From positions 186,001 to 250,000 of the forward strand of contig JAPDRN010000027.1 in assembly GCA_030247855.1 (NCBI GenBank): 64,000 bases of DNA, read 5' to 3'. Position 1 is the stretch's first letter. The number at the start of each line of letters is the position of its first letter. The notes under the pieces were generated by a model. The model ran no database searches, had not been told where the DNA came from, and saw only the letters and a list, made by a program, of their open reading frames with translations. The translations under genes were made by a program, and so were the position numbers. Source of the stretch: Knufia peltigerae. Lineage: Eukaryota > Ascomycota > Eurotiomycetes > Chaetothyriales > Trichomeriaceae. This document shows positions 43,449 through 54,231 of this stretch, one piece after another.

Positions 43449-44251
43449 ATCAAGCGTGGTTCCCTGGTCGTTTGTTTCGTCATTGATTCACTGTGTCATC
43501 CCTGGCAGGGGAATCCGCTCTGTCTCAGTGGTGGAAAACGAGATGAAGGAAAGAGTATCAAGGCACAGAAACGTCCCTGACCTTGGCGCATTCTCTGTCC
43601 GTACGAAAAAACTTGGCAATTTGGAGATGTTACGGTATCTACAATACGGAGTACTCCGTAGTATTCAAGCAACACAGCACGACTGGGACTTGTGTGACAA
43701 TTGAGGAGAGAGGTAGGTTGTTCCGGATCCTATGGGTCAGGAACAGGCTTCAGATCCTACCTACTCTAGGTAGGTAGCTCAGCGACACTCGCACCAATTG
43801 TACTCCATGGTCAGAAGGACCGTCTTACACTAGGGCTTAATTGATTCATTGATTGAACCGGTTTCTTGAGGAAATTATGAGTCTACCTTATCTCACTTTA
43901 TGCTTGTTCGAGCAGACGAAGGTTTTCACCTCACGGGGCACAAGGATAGGGAACAAGGACAAATTTTCGATATTGTCTTCCCCCAGAAATACCTCAGGTA
44001 TAATCCGGCAAGTCACCGTACGGGGTGGTAACTCGTGTTACCAGGCTAATAATCATCCTCGGATCATGATCCTCCGAAAGCACCAATTCCCGATATCGGG
44101 ATTACAGCGGGTAAATCGCGCAAAACAATGACTCCTTCGACGTCGACAACACTGGAGATCATGGGTATTTACGAGTACAAGTATCGAGACCCTTTCCAAA
44201 CCGTAAACTCGACGGTGCGCTCTTGTGGGAGCATGAATCACGAGAAATACC
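43449..44251. promoter_or_regulatory. Divergent promoter region, Zn cluster regulator / methyltransferase
   Basis: An 800-bp head-to-head region. It includes the perfect 16-nt palindrome TACGGAGTACTCCGTA (43645-43660) and the inverted repeat CCTACCTA-CTC-TAGGTAGG (43756-43774). No gene recognised. Confidence 0.4.
43645..43660. repeat. Perfect palindrome TACGGAGTACTCCGTA
   Basis: A 16-nt exact self-complementary sequence in a promoter region. Half-copies (TACGGAGTA) occur near 30655 and 32300. Motifs of this kind are common in Pezizomycotina intergenic DNA and may be repeat remnants rather than operators. Confidence 0.7.
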
Positions 44252-45199
44252 ATGCTTAAATCGACCACCGCCAGCACTACCGTCGCAAGGTACTTGATGA
44301 TCCACCAACAGTCAAGCCGAGGAGTCATACATATTCTGCGAAAACACTTCCACCACTCGTCACCAACCGCAATGGCGACCAAGGATTGGAACGCGGCACA
44401 GTACCTGAAATTCGAACGGGAAAGGACCCGACCCGCCACCGACCTGCTATCCCAGATCCCCCCACTGGCATCATCCCCTCCGGCGCGCATCTTCGATCTC
44501 GGTTGCGGGCCGGGCAACTCGACCGGCGTCCTCGTCCAACGGTACCCGTCGGCCCACATCACCGCCGTCGACTCGTCTCAAGACATGGTGGCCAAGGCCC
44601 GACAGACACTCTCCTCCTCCTCGGTGGCCGGCGGCGGCGGCCAGGTCGACGTGCAGCTCGCCGACCTGACCACGTTCCGGGACACGGACTCGGCCGACCT
44701 CCTCTTCTCCAACGCCGTGTACCAGTGGCTCCCGTACGACGATCGCATCCGCATCTTCACCGAACTCCTGGAGACCCTCAAGCCGGGCGGCGTGTTCGCG
44801 TTCCAGGTGCCCGACAACTTTGGCGAGCCGTCGCACGTCGCCATGCGCGCCGTGGCCGCGCAGGGTCCATGGTCGGACACTTTGAACCGGCTGCCGGAGC
44901 CACCCACTCGCCGACCGTTCCAGTCGCCCCAGGAACTGTACGACAGCCTCAAACCGCTCTGCTCAGACGTCAACATGTGGCACACCTGCTACTACCACGT
45001 CCTCGAAGACCATCGGGCCATCGTCGAGTGGGTCAAGGGCACCGGCTTGAGGCCCTACATCGACCCGCTCGGCGACGACGAGAAGAGAGGCTTCCTCGAG
45101 GCCTACCTGGAGAAAATCACCGAGCTCTATCCACCCCTGGCCGACGGCAAGGTGTGTCTTCGTTACCCGAGGCTATTCGTGGTCGCCGTTCGAAGTTGA
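44252..45199 (+). CDS. Trans-aconitate methyltransferase-like SAM-dependent enzyme
   Basis: An intronless class I methyltransferase of the Tam/Tmt1 type, which methylates trans-aconitate or related carboxylates. Motif I is IFDLGCGPGNST, the acidic end of strand 2 is AVDSSQDMV, and motif post-I lies in QLADLTTF. ADLLFSNAVYQWLPYDDR and LKPGGVFAFQVPDN are the family's characteristic blocks. FQSPQELYDSL and VEWVKGTGLRPYID follow near the C-terminus. From the ATG at 44252 it is 315 residues; from the internal ATG at 44372 it is about 275, the usual length. The extra 40 residues are rich in Ser, Thr, Arg and His with almost no acids, which could be a mitochondrial presequence. It is divergent from the zinc-cluster regulator. 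Confidence 0.87.
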   Translation: MLKSTTASTTVARYLMIHQQSSRGVIHILRKHFHHSSPTAMATKDWNAAQYLKFERERTRPATDLLSQIPPLASSPPARIFDLGCGPGNSTGVLVQRYPSAHITAVDSSQDMVAKARQTLSSSSVAGGGGQVDVQLADLTTFRDTDSADLLFSNAVYQWLPYDDRIRIFTELLETLKPGGVFAFQVPDNFGEPSHVAMRAVAAQGPWSDTLNRLPEPPTRRPFQSPQELYDSLKPLCSDVNMWHTCYYHVLEDHRAIVEWVKGTGLRPYIDPLGDDEKRGFLEAYLEKITELYPPLADGKVCLRYPRLFVVAVRS

Positions 45200-45912
45200 G
45201 AGAAACGAGGGGGACCTGTGTCGACGAAGATGTGTCGACGAGGAGATGCCCAACTCCTTTGTGAGGACGCTGAGATCGCACTACGCCGAGTCTCATTCTC
45301 CGGACGCCTAGATGAACGCATATATGGCAAGGCTTTCCCCATTGTTCTTCGCTGCTTCAGAGTAGTATCTCTCACCTCGCAAGTGTCAACCTGCCAGGTT
45401 TTGCTCCGAGCTTGTGAGCCACAGGTGCCTTCTTGCTTCGGAGTTGACCACACACCAAAAAGGGTTTCTTGGGAAGAAACCCCGGGCTTATATCAATTTC
45501 TCCTTTACAATGTGCAGTGGTACCATGACCCCATCTCCGACAAACACATCAAGGATAACATTCTAGATTTCAACGTATACCCCACCTCTACCCAGCATTA
45601 CGACAAGCTTGGTCATGGGCATCTTTCTTTTCGTCCGCTTCTTCTTCCAACCGGTGGTATCGAACGTTATAACAGGAGTACCTAGAGGGAGAAGCGCCAG
45701 GTACGGTCAGAGGTGGTAGTTAATTAGGAAGAAAGAACATGGTCCACCGAGACGCATATCGCTCGAAATCATGTGCTTGTATTTGCTGTACAAAGTAAAA
45801 AAAAACCAATACTTTATCCCAAAATCTCAGACACTTGGAAATTCTGCAGAATCACAACGCGCACAATGTTTCCATTCTCGCAACCGTCTCTGGTACTCAC
45901 GTGCTGATTCCT
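45200..45912. other. Convergent intergenic region
   Basis: 3' flanks of the methyltransferase and of the hypothetical minus-strand gene. A 155-codon plus-strand frame (45218-45685) has no domain and is not called. Confidence 0.45.
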
Positions 45913-47331
45913 TCAAAGTATGCCTTGGGCATTCACCTTCAGCCAGAGTGATCGCAGTGCATCAAAAAATTTCCCTGACACGGTCTCAGAACTCCACAAG
46001 GACTCGAAAACGTCGTGCCGGGCCCTAGGGTTGTCTTGGAATGGCCTCCCTACCCGAGCCCGCAGATTATACCAAATCTGCACCTGAGTCTTCACATACA
46101 GAGTGTAGAGGTTGGTCCAATCGGTAGTGACCCTGGAAGCCATTTCAGCAGTTTCAAGGTAAAGAGTCAAGGGAAGACCAAGCTGCCCAGAAAGATACGC
46201 TGCAAGCTCGATGAGATTATACTTGTTCCCGTTACGGTCGTGTTGTTGTTGTGAGAATGTGTAGACTGAGCGAACTGTCTCATGCAGTCTGGTATTGAAG
46301 TCGTCTTTATGGTTCTGTTCGGCCTGAAGAGCATCGATGAGTCCCTGGCCATAGAGTGCACACATCCTCCGTCGACGTTGAAAGACCTCGGCTCCTGGCA
46401 AGAAGGTGGACTCGCGTTGCAGGCGGGCACCAAACTTGGTTCTCAGAATGGTTGTCAAAGCTTTTGCCGGCTCAACCTCAGTAGCCTGGGTTGGAATTGC
46501 GGGTCGTGACAATGCCGGCCGGTCGGTGATTCGAGGGATCATAGTCCTTCTTCGTCGTGGGACCGTCGATGAATCATCCTCTGCCTTTCTTTTCTTTGTT
46601 GGAGAAATCTCGGAAGATGTAGTCTCAGGTGCTTGGTATTTTCCACCACGTTGATATTCGGTACTGAGTGACTTGCCAGACGCAGGTTTGCTTTTCGGAT
46701 GGTCGGCGGGAGAGGAGACCAGTTGACCAGTTGTCTCCGATCGAGGCCCTCTGAGTTGTTCCAACGAGTACTCAAATGCCATGTTCTGGGCGAGAGAGCG
46801 ATGGAGATTGAGGAAATCTTTTCGTTCCATGCTCAAACCATGTTCGAGCAAGTTCATGGTCGCGTGGAATTGAACCTGGAAGTTCTCGGCATCCTATGCC
46901 TCGAAATCGGTGTAGTACTGGCCCTGGCGAACGAAGATCCTCCCAATTCGGTTGCGTGTAGTCTGGGGGTCTTCCTCAAACACGAAGCAGAGGTCCCCGT
47001 ACTTCTGACAGAGGTATTCTGGTGCACACGATTAGTTGAGGTATCCAAAGAAAAAGAACCCATTCGGTGACCACCACCACCATTACTCGCCTCGTTTTAT
47101 CTTGAACTTCATCCCGTCCACCAAGGACTCCCAATGGAGGGGTTTGGGCATTGCAAAGACGAGAGTGTGCCCAAGCACAACGGTCGGTGCATTCTCGAGA
47201 GCCTCTCTGGCCTTCCTTGTTTTCTCAAAATCAACGGGCCGATATCCTGGTGAAGAAACACATGGATCATCGGGCTCAGACTTCTCAGCAAGACATTGCA
47301 TATTTATGAGGACAGGTGCAGTGGACATCAA
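45913..47331 (-). pseudogene. Hypothetical protein gene with an in-frame stop
   Basis: Not recognised. The open part 46857-45913 (314 residues from an internal ATG) has a polar low-complexity linker with a basic patch SPTKKRKAE (nuclear-localisation-like), then a helical region. Upstream coding signal in the same frame runs through YLCQKYGDLCFVFEEDPQTT and RIFVRQGQYYTDFEA, is stopped by a TAG at about 46893-46895, and continues as DAENFQVQFHATMNLLEHG. No GT-AG intron removes that stop. Farther upstream, 47331-47092 encodes YRPVDFEKTRKAREALENAP and LVFAMPKPLHWESL, which could join through an intron with a GC donor. The gene is either interrupted by one nonsense change or now begins at 46857. 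Confidence 0.45.
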
Positions 47332-48207
47332 CGAAACAATACGCGAAGGGGAACCGTGCTCATTCAGAGGAAAGAGGGTATGGCGTTGAAAGTCTCGAAT
47401 CTCGCTGTGGTTGACGCAGGGAGAGACAAGACGCAGCCTGAGAAGAAGTGTCGGGCAGTAACAAACTAGTCACAGTCTTCACCGTGAAAAGAGCCTTGCC
47501 GTGAAGATAGTTCTGCAGGTATTCATTGTGACCGTATCCAGTGAATATGGATCCACACTTATACAATGTCTGTAGTCTTTGTGACTTTATCCAGTGGATA
47601 TATAATGGCCTGACAACCCCTCCACACCTGCGAGATAAAATTATCCCTACGCTGAATCCCTTGGATAGCTATGAACGTGGAGCAATATCTCTTATCAGAA
47701 CGGAAAAAGTCCTACGCCTCGGCTGTTGGGAACTGGAAAAGTTCTAGAAGCAAACCGAGCAGTCACATGTTACTCGCCTTGACAGGGTTCCGATGCCCCC
47801 GTTCAGAGCCTAGCAAAAGTCAGGTCAGCGATCGCTGCTTCGCATCTGTCAGTCCAGGTACCAATAGCAATGGAACCCCCAGAGATAGAGCGAGGAATGT
47901 CCGACGAGCGAGAGATCAGACCAACTAAAAGGAATTCGATCGGCGTTTTAGTCAGCAACCGAGTACATCTTTTACTATCGAGTCGTGACGCCAATGACGA
48001 GGCGCCAGTGACTTTGACAGACGCGAATCTCCAAGTATTTGAAGCTTTTAGTCAGCGACTTTTTTCCTTCCCACCATCTCTAATCCAAGAGACCATGATG
48101 ACAAAGTTGTAGACTCGAATTCTTTCTCCCGACTTGTCTGGAACTCGAATTTCCCTTTTGTCAGAGATCCTGAGTGCAAGATAAACTACCGCCGAGGATT
48201 CAAAACC
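47332..48207. other. Intergenic, no gene recognised
   Basis: Upstream of both the hypothetical gene (minus) and the zinc-cluster regulator (plus). Short frames only. Confidence 0.45.
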
Positions 48208-50277
48208 ATGTCTGGGGTTCGCAAGAGAAGGAAAACAGGTTGCCTGACCTGCCGCCAAAGGTACGTGAGACCGACAGATCACGTCTGGCTTGACGCGTTT
48301 CTCGCCAAAAGCTAGGCCCGCTCACTAACGTCGTGAAGGCGCATCAAATGCGATGAGCGCAAACCCACGTGTGAGAGATGCGAGGCGTCAAATATCCATT
48401 GTGCCGGATACGAGCAGATGCGATATATCGACGTTCGACAGCGTGCACCGGGAGAATCTCCTCAGAACCAGACTCCTTCAGACAGTGCTACTACGTCAAC
48501 ACGCTCTCCCGCCCAGCCGGTCGCTCACTTTGAACGGGATGGGCTTCCCCTGATAGCTCTACCGAACAACCCCACGCCCACACAGCGGCCACACTCAAGG
48601 GCACGAGATATATTGGCATACCACCAGTACCTTTTCCGTACAGTTCCTGTGTTGTTCCCGGCTTGCTATTTCCCTTTCTGGAGGGACATGCTTTGCCAAG
48701 AAGCATGGGAGGTCGAGTGTATCTACGACGCAATCATCGCTCTCGGTTCCTTGCACAGGGCGTCCTTGCTCTTGGCACGTTCAGAGGACAACGCCCAGAG
48801 CAGAGGTGCCGACACCAAGGTGACGGCGTTACAGACATACACCTTGGCTATAGAGGGCTTCTCCAGACAGCTGAAGTCGGAGCCACCCGCACCGGATGTC
48901 CGAGTTGCAGTTCTGTTGCTGCTGGTATATTTCGAGGTACCCTTTGTCCGTCTTATAACCTGAGCCCGTTCTTCACTCTGACCAGAGAACTAGTGTTTCA
49001 ATGGCAATATCCCCGCTGCCATTCGACACTACCACATCGGAAAGTACTTCTACCTCAATCTGTCCCTCGAAGAAGGGAACACCGAGTCATTATTGCCGAT
49101 CAAGTCTGCCCTGCGGCATGTGAGTTTCGTCTGCCGGGTCGTCCTTCCTCTCCCCATCGGCCTGTTCGGCGCCGAGAACTCCTGCAGGCTTCACCCAGAC
49201 GAGAGACGGCGAACGCACTTTCTCGGACGAGACAAGGACGGATCTGTCCTGTCCGAGTATATGCATCAACTCCTGGACGTCTTCTCGGCGGAAGAGTTCG
49301 TCGCCGATCTGGTATGGAGTCCTTTCGTCAAGAGCCTCGAGGAGATTCCATCGGACCGGATCAAATCTTTCCTTCTTGAAGTGGAGGATTGGAAGAGCAG
49401 GTACAATGACCCTTCACTGAAGTCGGCCGCCCAGCAATACCCCTCGGGACTCAGTCGGCGGGACATCGACGGGCTCTTGAGTACGCAGTTGCAACGGCCG
49501 CAACACACCTACCAGTCGGCGTTGACAGCGGCGCTGTATCACTTCTGCATGGCGAGGCTGATGTGGGCGCTGTCCCGTGTCAATGCCGACGACGAGGTGT
49601 ACGAGCTTTCCGCCTACTTTCACGTCAACGAGGTCATTCAGTTGTCCAATTATTCAGACACGGCGGTCGCTGCCCACGGCCGTGGCCAAGACCAGTGGGT
49701 GTTTGGAGAGGCGTTCGAGGTCGGCTTCAGCGCCATGCTGTACCTTTGCGCGCAATGCTGTCCGTGTAACCTGTGGAGGGACTTTATCATCGAACGCCTC
49801 CAGCTCATCGGCCGCGAGGGTTTGTACAACGGCCCGGCCTTTGCGACGGCGTTGACAGTGGTCCGCGCGTTCGAACCGGTGTCAAACACGGCGGCACTGC
49901 ACACGAGCATGCTCGGCAGGCTCGGTCCACCTCGGTCGCGTGTCATCCCCCTGCTTTTCACCGAGAAGGACGGGCGCGGTTTCAAACTCTTCTTGCTCGG
50001 TCCCGCGCCCGACAGGAATGATCCGGTGCTTGGAGACTACGAGGTACTTTCGCAGTCCGCATGGGCCACTGATGAACATGGGGCGATGCAGGAACCGATC
50101 GTTGAAGCCTATGGAGACAATACGACTTCGCCGGGAAGCCCGGCAAGCCCGGGAAGGCCTGGTTCCGAGTTGCTGCTAAGCCAACCCATCATCACCGACT
50201 GGATGGACACGTTCCGAAGTTCCGAGTTCGACGTCGAGCTGGCCGTTCGGGATCACATTAATGGAGTGCGGTTCTGA
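48208..50277 (+). CDS. Zn(II)2Cys6 transcription factor
   Basis: A fungal regulator of about 644 residues. Exons are 48208-48260 and 48339-48936 (intron 78 nt, with a CTAAC branch site), then 48994-50277 after a 57-nt intron. The zinc cluster starts KRRKTGCLTCRQR and is completed across intron 1 as RIKCDERKPTCERCEASNIHC. The rest is the fungal-specific regulatory region (ACYFPFWRDMLCQEAW, ECIYDAIIALGSLHRASLL and AVLLLLVYFE, joined to CFNGNIPAAIRHYHIGKYF). A strong donor-like GTGAGT at 49120 may mark another intron of uncertain acceptor, but the frame is open through it. The C-terminus has a GSPASPGRPGS linker and a final acidic helix. It is convergent with the MOSC gene. Confidence 0.85.
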
Positions 50278-50544
50278 TGCCACAGGAGATCTACTGTACA
50301 GCTTTGCCGTCACTGGCTACGGCCCTGCGACTTCACCAATCACCATACATCTCAATGCTGCTGATTCAGAGCCGGTGCTGCACCTGAACAGCCCCACGGA
50401 GACAAAAAGCCCTAAATGCGGCATATCTACGGTCAGACAAATGTGCCGATCATCTATCTCACAACAGGAGTCTTTGGGGGTTGTGGGACGTCAGCCGGGG
50501 TTAAACTCGACGAGAGGCAAGATTTGCAAATTCTCCCAACATGC

Positions 50545-51945
50545 TCAATAATCATCGCCTGTCGAGCCGTAGAGGTGAGTTCCAGTCTCGAGAATGTCAA
50601 TCTCGTCACCGACTTCTATGTACAACCCGGCACCACCCCGCTCAACAGCCTCTTTCAACGTTGAGTCTTCCGGCACGCAATGCATGCCTAGGTACCCAAG
50701 TGCCGCCGCGTTGCCATTCTCCACGGTCCGATGGCTCACCAACGTCGTGCTCGGCTGAGGTTTCCCTTTCTTCTTGTCCGGACGAGGGATGTCTTCCTCG
50801 AAGACGCCCTTTTCGGGGATGACGTTGGGCATCGTGCACCTGGACGTACGACAGACCACGGAGAACAAAGGAGCAACCTGCGCTCTACGTCTTGACGCTA
50901 CGGGTTTGGGTGTGATCCTGTACCGCTTCCACGTTTCCTCCGAGAATGCAGGGGCGCCTGCGCAGTAGATGTTTGCGCGGAATCGTAGCGCATTGAGAGG
51001 CTGGTTCTCTCGTGGTAGCAGCTTGGAAGTGGCATGCACCGAAGGCAGATTGACGATGTGCACAGGCTGTTGATCCGTGTACCCGTGGACCGCGGGCGTG
51101 CCGATGTAGTCCAGGGGTGCGAGATTCCTGGTAGTACGGACCAAGGTGTCTGGCGTACACCTCATGATGGTGAACCTCTGACGTTCCGGGATCTTGAGGA
51201 ATCTCTTGAGCTTGGGGAGTGCCGCAACCACCGTCGGCAGTTGTCCGAAATCGAGACCTGACGCCTGGCGACTGTGGATCGTGAACGACTTCAACGGTGG
51301 ACCTGGTTGACGACCGGCCGGTGGACCGTTCGATGGAAGCAAAGGGACAATGAAGCGGACGTGTGGGGTTGCGGACAATGACCGGGCCTCGATCACGGCC
51401 TTCACGCGCCCGATCGTACTGCCGGGAGCGTCGGGGTCAGGAAAGCTCACGACGAGACAGCCGCCCGCCTGCACCAGCTGGTCGTCTTTGCTGCTCCGGT
51501 CGTCGGGGAGCCACAGTTCTTGCCTGACGAGGGACATTCGTGGCTTCGTGCGCTGGCTGATGAATTGCCACTCGCCCCCTTGAGTGGCCTCCACGGCGAG
51601 GGCGAAGCACCTGTCGTACGCAAAGCCGGTCTTGGTGAGCAGGGCGCGCTCCAGTTCGATGGGTGCGCACGACTTGACGGGATAGACGTGGAGTGCCTTC
51701 ACGACGATCGGTTCGTTCTGCGGTGCGCCTTCTTCCTTTTCGTATCTCGCGTCGAATTGGTCCGCGAGGTTGCTCTTCTCCCTAGGCGGCAGACCTAGGC
51801 GTCGTAGATGCCTGAGCTCCCTACGGGACAGGTAAACGTTGCCAGATAGTACGATGATGAAGATCAGGCCGCCGATCAAGGCATGCCTGAGGATCGTCAG
51901 CACGACCGCCGTGACCTCGAAGTTGCTCAACACCTGGTTGATCAT
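50545..51945 (-). CDS. Membrane-anchored MOSC-domain protein (mARC-like)
   Basis: An intronless 466-residue protein with an N-terminal transmembrane segment (about residues 14-36, LIGGLIFIIVLSGNVYL), then a MOSC beta-barrel domain (VVKALHVYPVKSCAPIELE, GFAYDRCFALAV, FISQRTKPRMSLV), then the MOSC catalytic domain. The latter has LRFRANIYCAGAPAFSEETW and the molybdenum-ligating cysteine in RTSRCTMPNV (Cys370). This matches mitochondrial amidoxime-reducing component proteins, which hold molybdenum cofactor at the outer mitochondrial membrane and reduce N-hydroxylated compounds with cytochrome b5 and its reductase. Fungal enzymes of this shape are often longer than animal mARC, as here. The first ATG is at 51945; the frame upstream lacks one. 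The substrate is unknown. Confidence 0.87.
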   Translation of the reverse strand: MINQVLSNFEVTAVVLTILRHALIGGLIFIIVLSGNVYLSRRELRHLRRLGLPPREKSNLADQFDARYEKEEGAPQNEPIVVKALHVYPVKSCAPIELERALLTKTGFAYDRCFALAVEATQGGEWQFISQRTKPRMSLVRQELWLPDDRSSKDDQLVQAGGCLVVSFPDPDAPGSTIGRVKAVIEARSLSATPHVRFIVPLLPSNGPPAGRQPGPPLKSFTIHSRQASGLDFGQLPTVVAALPKLKRFLKIPERQRFTIMRCTPDTLVRTTRNLAPLDYIGTPAVHGYTDQQPVHIVNLPSVHATSKLLPRENQPLNALRFRANIYCAGAPAFSEETWKRYRITPKPVASRRRAQVAPLFSVVCRTSRCTMPNVIPEKGVFEEDIPRPDKKKGKPQPSTTLVSHRTVENGNAAALGYLGMHCVPEDSTLKEAVERGGAGLYIEVGDEIDILETGTHLYGSTGDDY

Positions 51946-52540
51946 TTTCACCCGTCACGACGTGGAAGCATTGAATTCTGTAGAATGGTCGAATATTGTC
52001 ATCCCACGCCTCAGATCGCAGGGTCGACTGACGGAAAGAGATGTTTGGATCAAGAAAATGGAAAATTTGACGAGGTTTCGAGGGACGAGAAGCCCACGCC
52101 CTGTCGATGACTTGGGCCACGGTTTGCCGAGATGGTGACGCAGTACGACAAGCGCCAGGTTCTACGACCACTCCAGGTCCTTTGTTCTGTGTGCCATCAA
52201 TCCAACAGATCCCCGGGGGAATGTCTTTTGCCTGGGGGTCACTTGGATTTGTCGACCCTTGGTTATTGTTGTAGAAGTCTTCGCTATTTTCTTTTGACGT
52301 GGAAGGATTTTCTGGCGCCAGATCGTCATCTGTCCCGCGATCTTGTCCGCCGCACACCCGGAGAAAAAGCCATCCCGCACGGGTACCATTGACCCTCTCC
52401 GTACCGAGGCTCTCACGTCGACGTCGTCTCTCCTACTCTTTCTACCCGCCACGAGACCCATACGTGTAGTGCACATCTGGAGCGGAGCGAAACGTGACAC
52501 ATGATAGAGTTATGCTATATACACTCGTGCAATGAAAGAT
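51946..52540. other. Intergenic, no gene recognised
   Basis: Upstream of the MOSC gene and 3' of the M20 hydrolase. A 178-codon minus-strand frame (51821-52357) overlaps the MOSC start and has no domain. Confidence 0.45.
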
Positions 52541-54231
52541 TTACGCCACGGCCGGATCGGCGGCAATGGACCAGTCCTGCGCGTCAAACTCTCGTCTCAC
52601 CGCGGCGGCAAAGTCGTCGTCCGCCAGCACCTGCAGCGCCGTCGAAGCCATGGCCCTGCCACACCTGAGCGTCCGATCGTGCGCGTCCTGCGTCCGCGCC
52701 GCGGCGGCGTAGTCTGCCGTGTGTATGGAGCCTCCGGGGCTGACGATCTGCGCCGGGTCAGGGGGAAAAGCCTGTCTTGTCTTGACGACGCGGACACGAG
52801 AAAAAACGAACGTACCTCGAACGTGGGGTGGATGCTGGGAACGACGTAGGTCACGTTGCCCATGTCGGTACTGAAGCACTCGCGGTCCATCTTCTGCTCG
52901 TAGGCGGGGCGGAACGGCACGCCCTGACGTTCCATGTGCTCGACGAACTTGCCTGCGAGTCTAATTTGGGGACCGAAGTCAGCTGTCAAGCTCCCTAAAG
53001 GGGGGCAACCTCCTCGGAGGGGCTCAAGGGGGGTAAAAAAACGAGGACGTCAAAGTCTCACGCTTCGTTGGTCCGGATGTCCCAGTACGCAGGGAGCCAG
53101 TCCGTCTTCAGCTCGCAGCCGGTCGCCAGCGCCGCGGCCTCCATGCAATTGATAAACTTCCGCTTCAGGACACGATACCTCTCCAGACTGGCAGACCGGA
53201 CACAGTAGCGTGCTTTGGCGTAGGCCGGGATCACGCCCGAGCGCTGGCCGGCCTGGAGCACGACGCCCCTGATGCGGTCCGAGGGCATGATCTGCTGTCG
53301 AAGCAGGCCGATGCTGGTCTGTAGCAGGGTCACGGCGTCGAGTGCGTTGATGCCGTCCCACGGAGCCACCATCGCGTGCGCGGGCTTGCCGATATATTCG
53401 ATGGTCAATTCGGACCCGCACATCGAAGACACGTATGCGTTGTCCTTGTTCCTACGCCCGTCCCCCAGTCAGTCCCTGACAACCCACGAGCAGTCACGGA
53501 AGACAACTTCTGCCATGTTTCCGGCTCTGAACTCACATGGGATGGACCATCAAACAGCAAAACACGTCTTCGTAGGCTCCTTGGCGAATCATTTTGATTT
53601 TCCCCCCACCTCCCTCTTCTGCCGGTGTGCCGATGGCGACGATGCGGCCGTTGATCGAGCCCTGCTTGATGGCCTCGGCCGTCCCAATGGCAGCCGCCAG
53701 CCCCGCCGTGGCGATCAGATTGTGGCCGCAGGCGTGTCCAATGTGCTCCAGTGCATCGTACCTGGTCGAAAAGGTCCGTAAGCCACATGAATTGGGAGCA
53801 CAAAATCCCCTCGGTAGACCGGGGAATGTCTGGCTGTAACGTACTCGAGATTAATCGCCACGGCGCGAGCCCCTTCGGGACCATACGTGGCTTTGAAGGC
53901 CGTCTCGAGCCCAAAGGCACCGCGGTGAACTTCAAAGCCTCGCTGCTCGAGGAAATCACTCAGGACCTTGTGGGCATGACGCTCTTGAAATAAAACCTCG
54001 GGGTGCGAATGTATCTGGGTGTTGTCGAGCGTCAGTTCGTCGCGTCCAGAAGCATCAGGTTGGGGCGTGATCGTGGGATGAAACCGCAACGGACATGGCC
54101 ACACCAGCGACCGACAAAGATTGTATGCTGTTATCCTGAGACCGACTTACATCCCAATTTATATCCCTCAGCTCGGGAGACGCGTTCGTGATAGTTTCGT
54201 CGGCAATCTTTTGGTACTCTTGTAGTCCCAT
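52541..54231 (-). CDS. M20-family amidohydrolase / metallopeptidase
   Basis: A dizinc hydrolase of the M20D / PM20D2-AbgB-like group, which cleaves N-acyl amino acids, small peptides or similar amides in the cytosol. Six exons: 54231-54151, 54014-53845, 53761-53537, 53451-53062, 52990-52816 and 52747-52541, giving 415 residues with all phases consistent. The splice at 54150-54015 gives NWDIHSHPEV, the family's metal-site entry. The metal region HIGHACGHN is at about residues 90-98, the catalytic glutamates are in PAEEGGGGK, and MVHP carries another metal ligand. A dimerisation/lid domain follows (IEYIGKPAHAMVAPWDGINA), and GGSIHTADY near the end supplies the last histidine. It lies next to an MFS permease and an aminotransferase. 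Confidence 0.9.

Noticed and set aside
44386..45264. 292-codon plus-strand frame overlapping the methyltransferase
   Set aside because: Same strand, other frame; composition is Arg/Pro/Gly-rich and no motif is present, whereas the frame at 44252 carries all SAM motifs.
45218..45685. 155-codon plus-strand frame after the methyltransferase
   Set aside because: No domain, no plausible start context and no splice extension.
52983..53061. Apparent frameshift between exons 4 and 5 of the M20 gene
   Set aside because: The first acceptor tried (at 52983) broke the frame. The acceptor ending at 52991 restores it and gives the expected NEALTADF, so the gene is intact.
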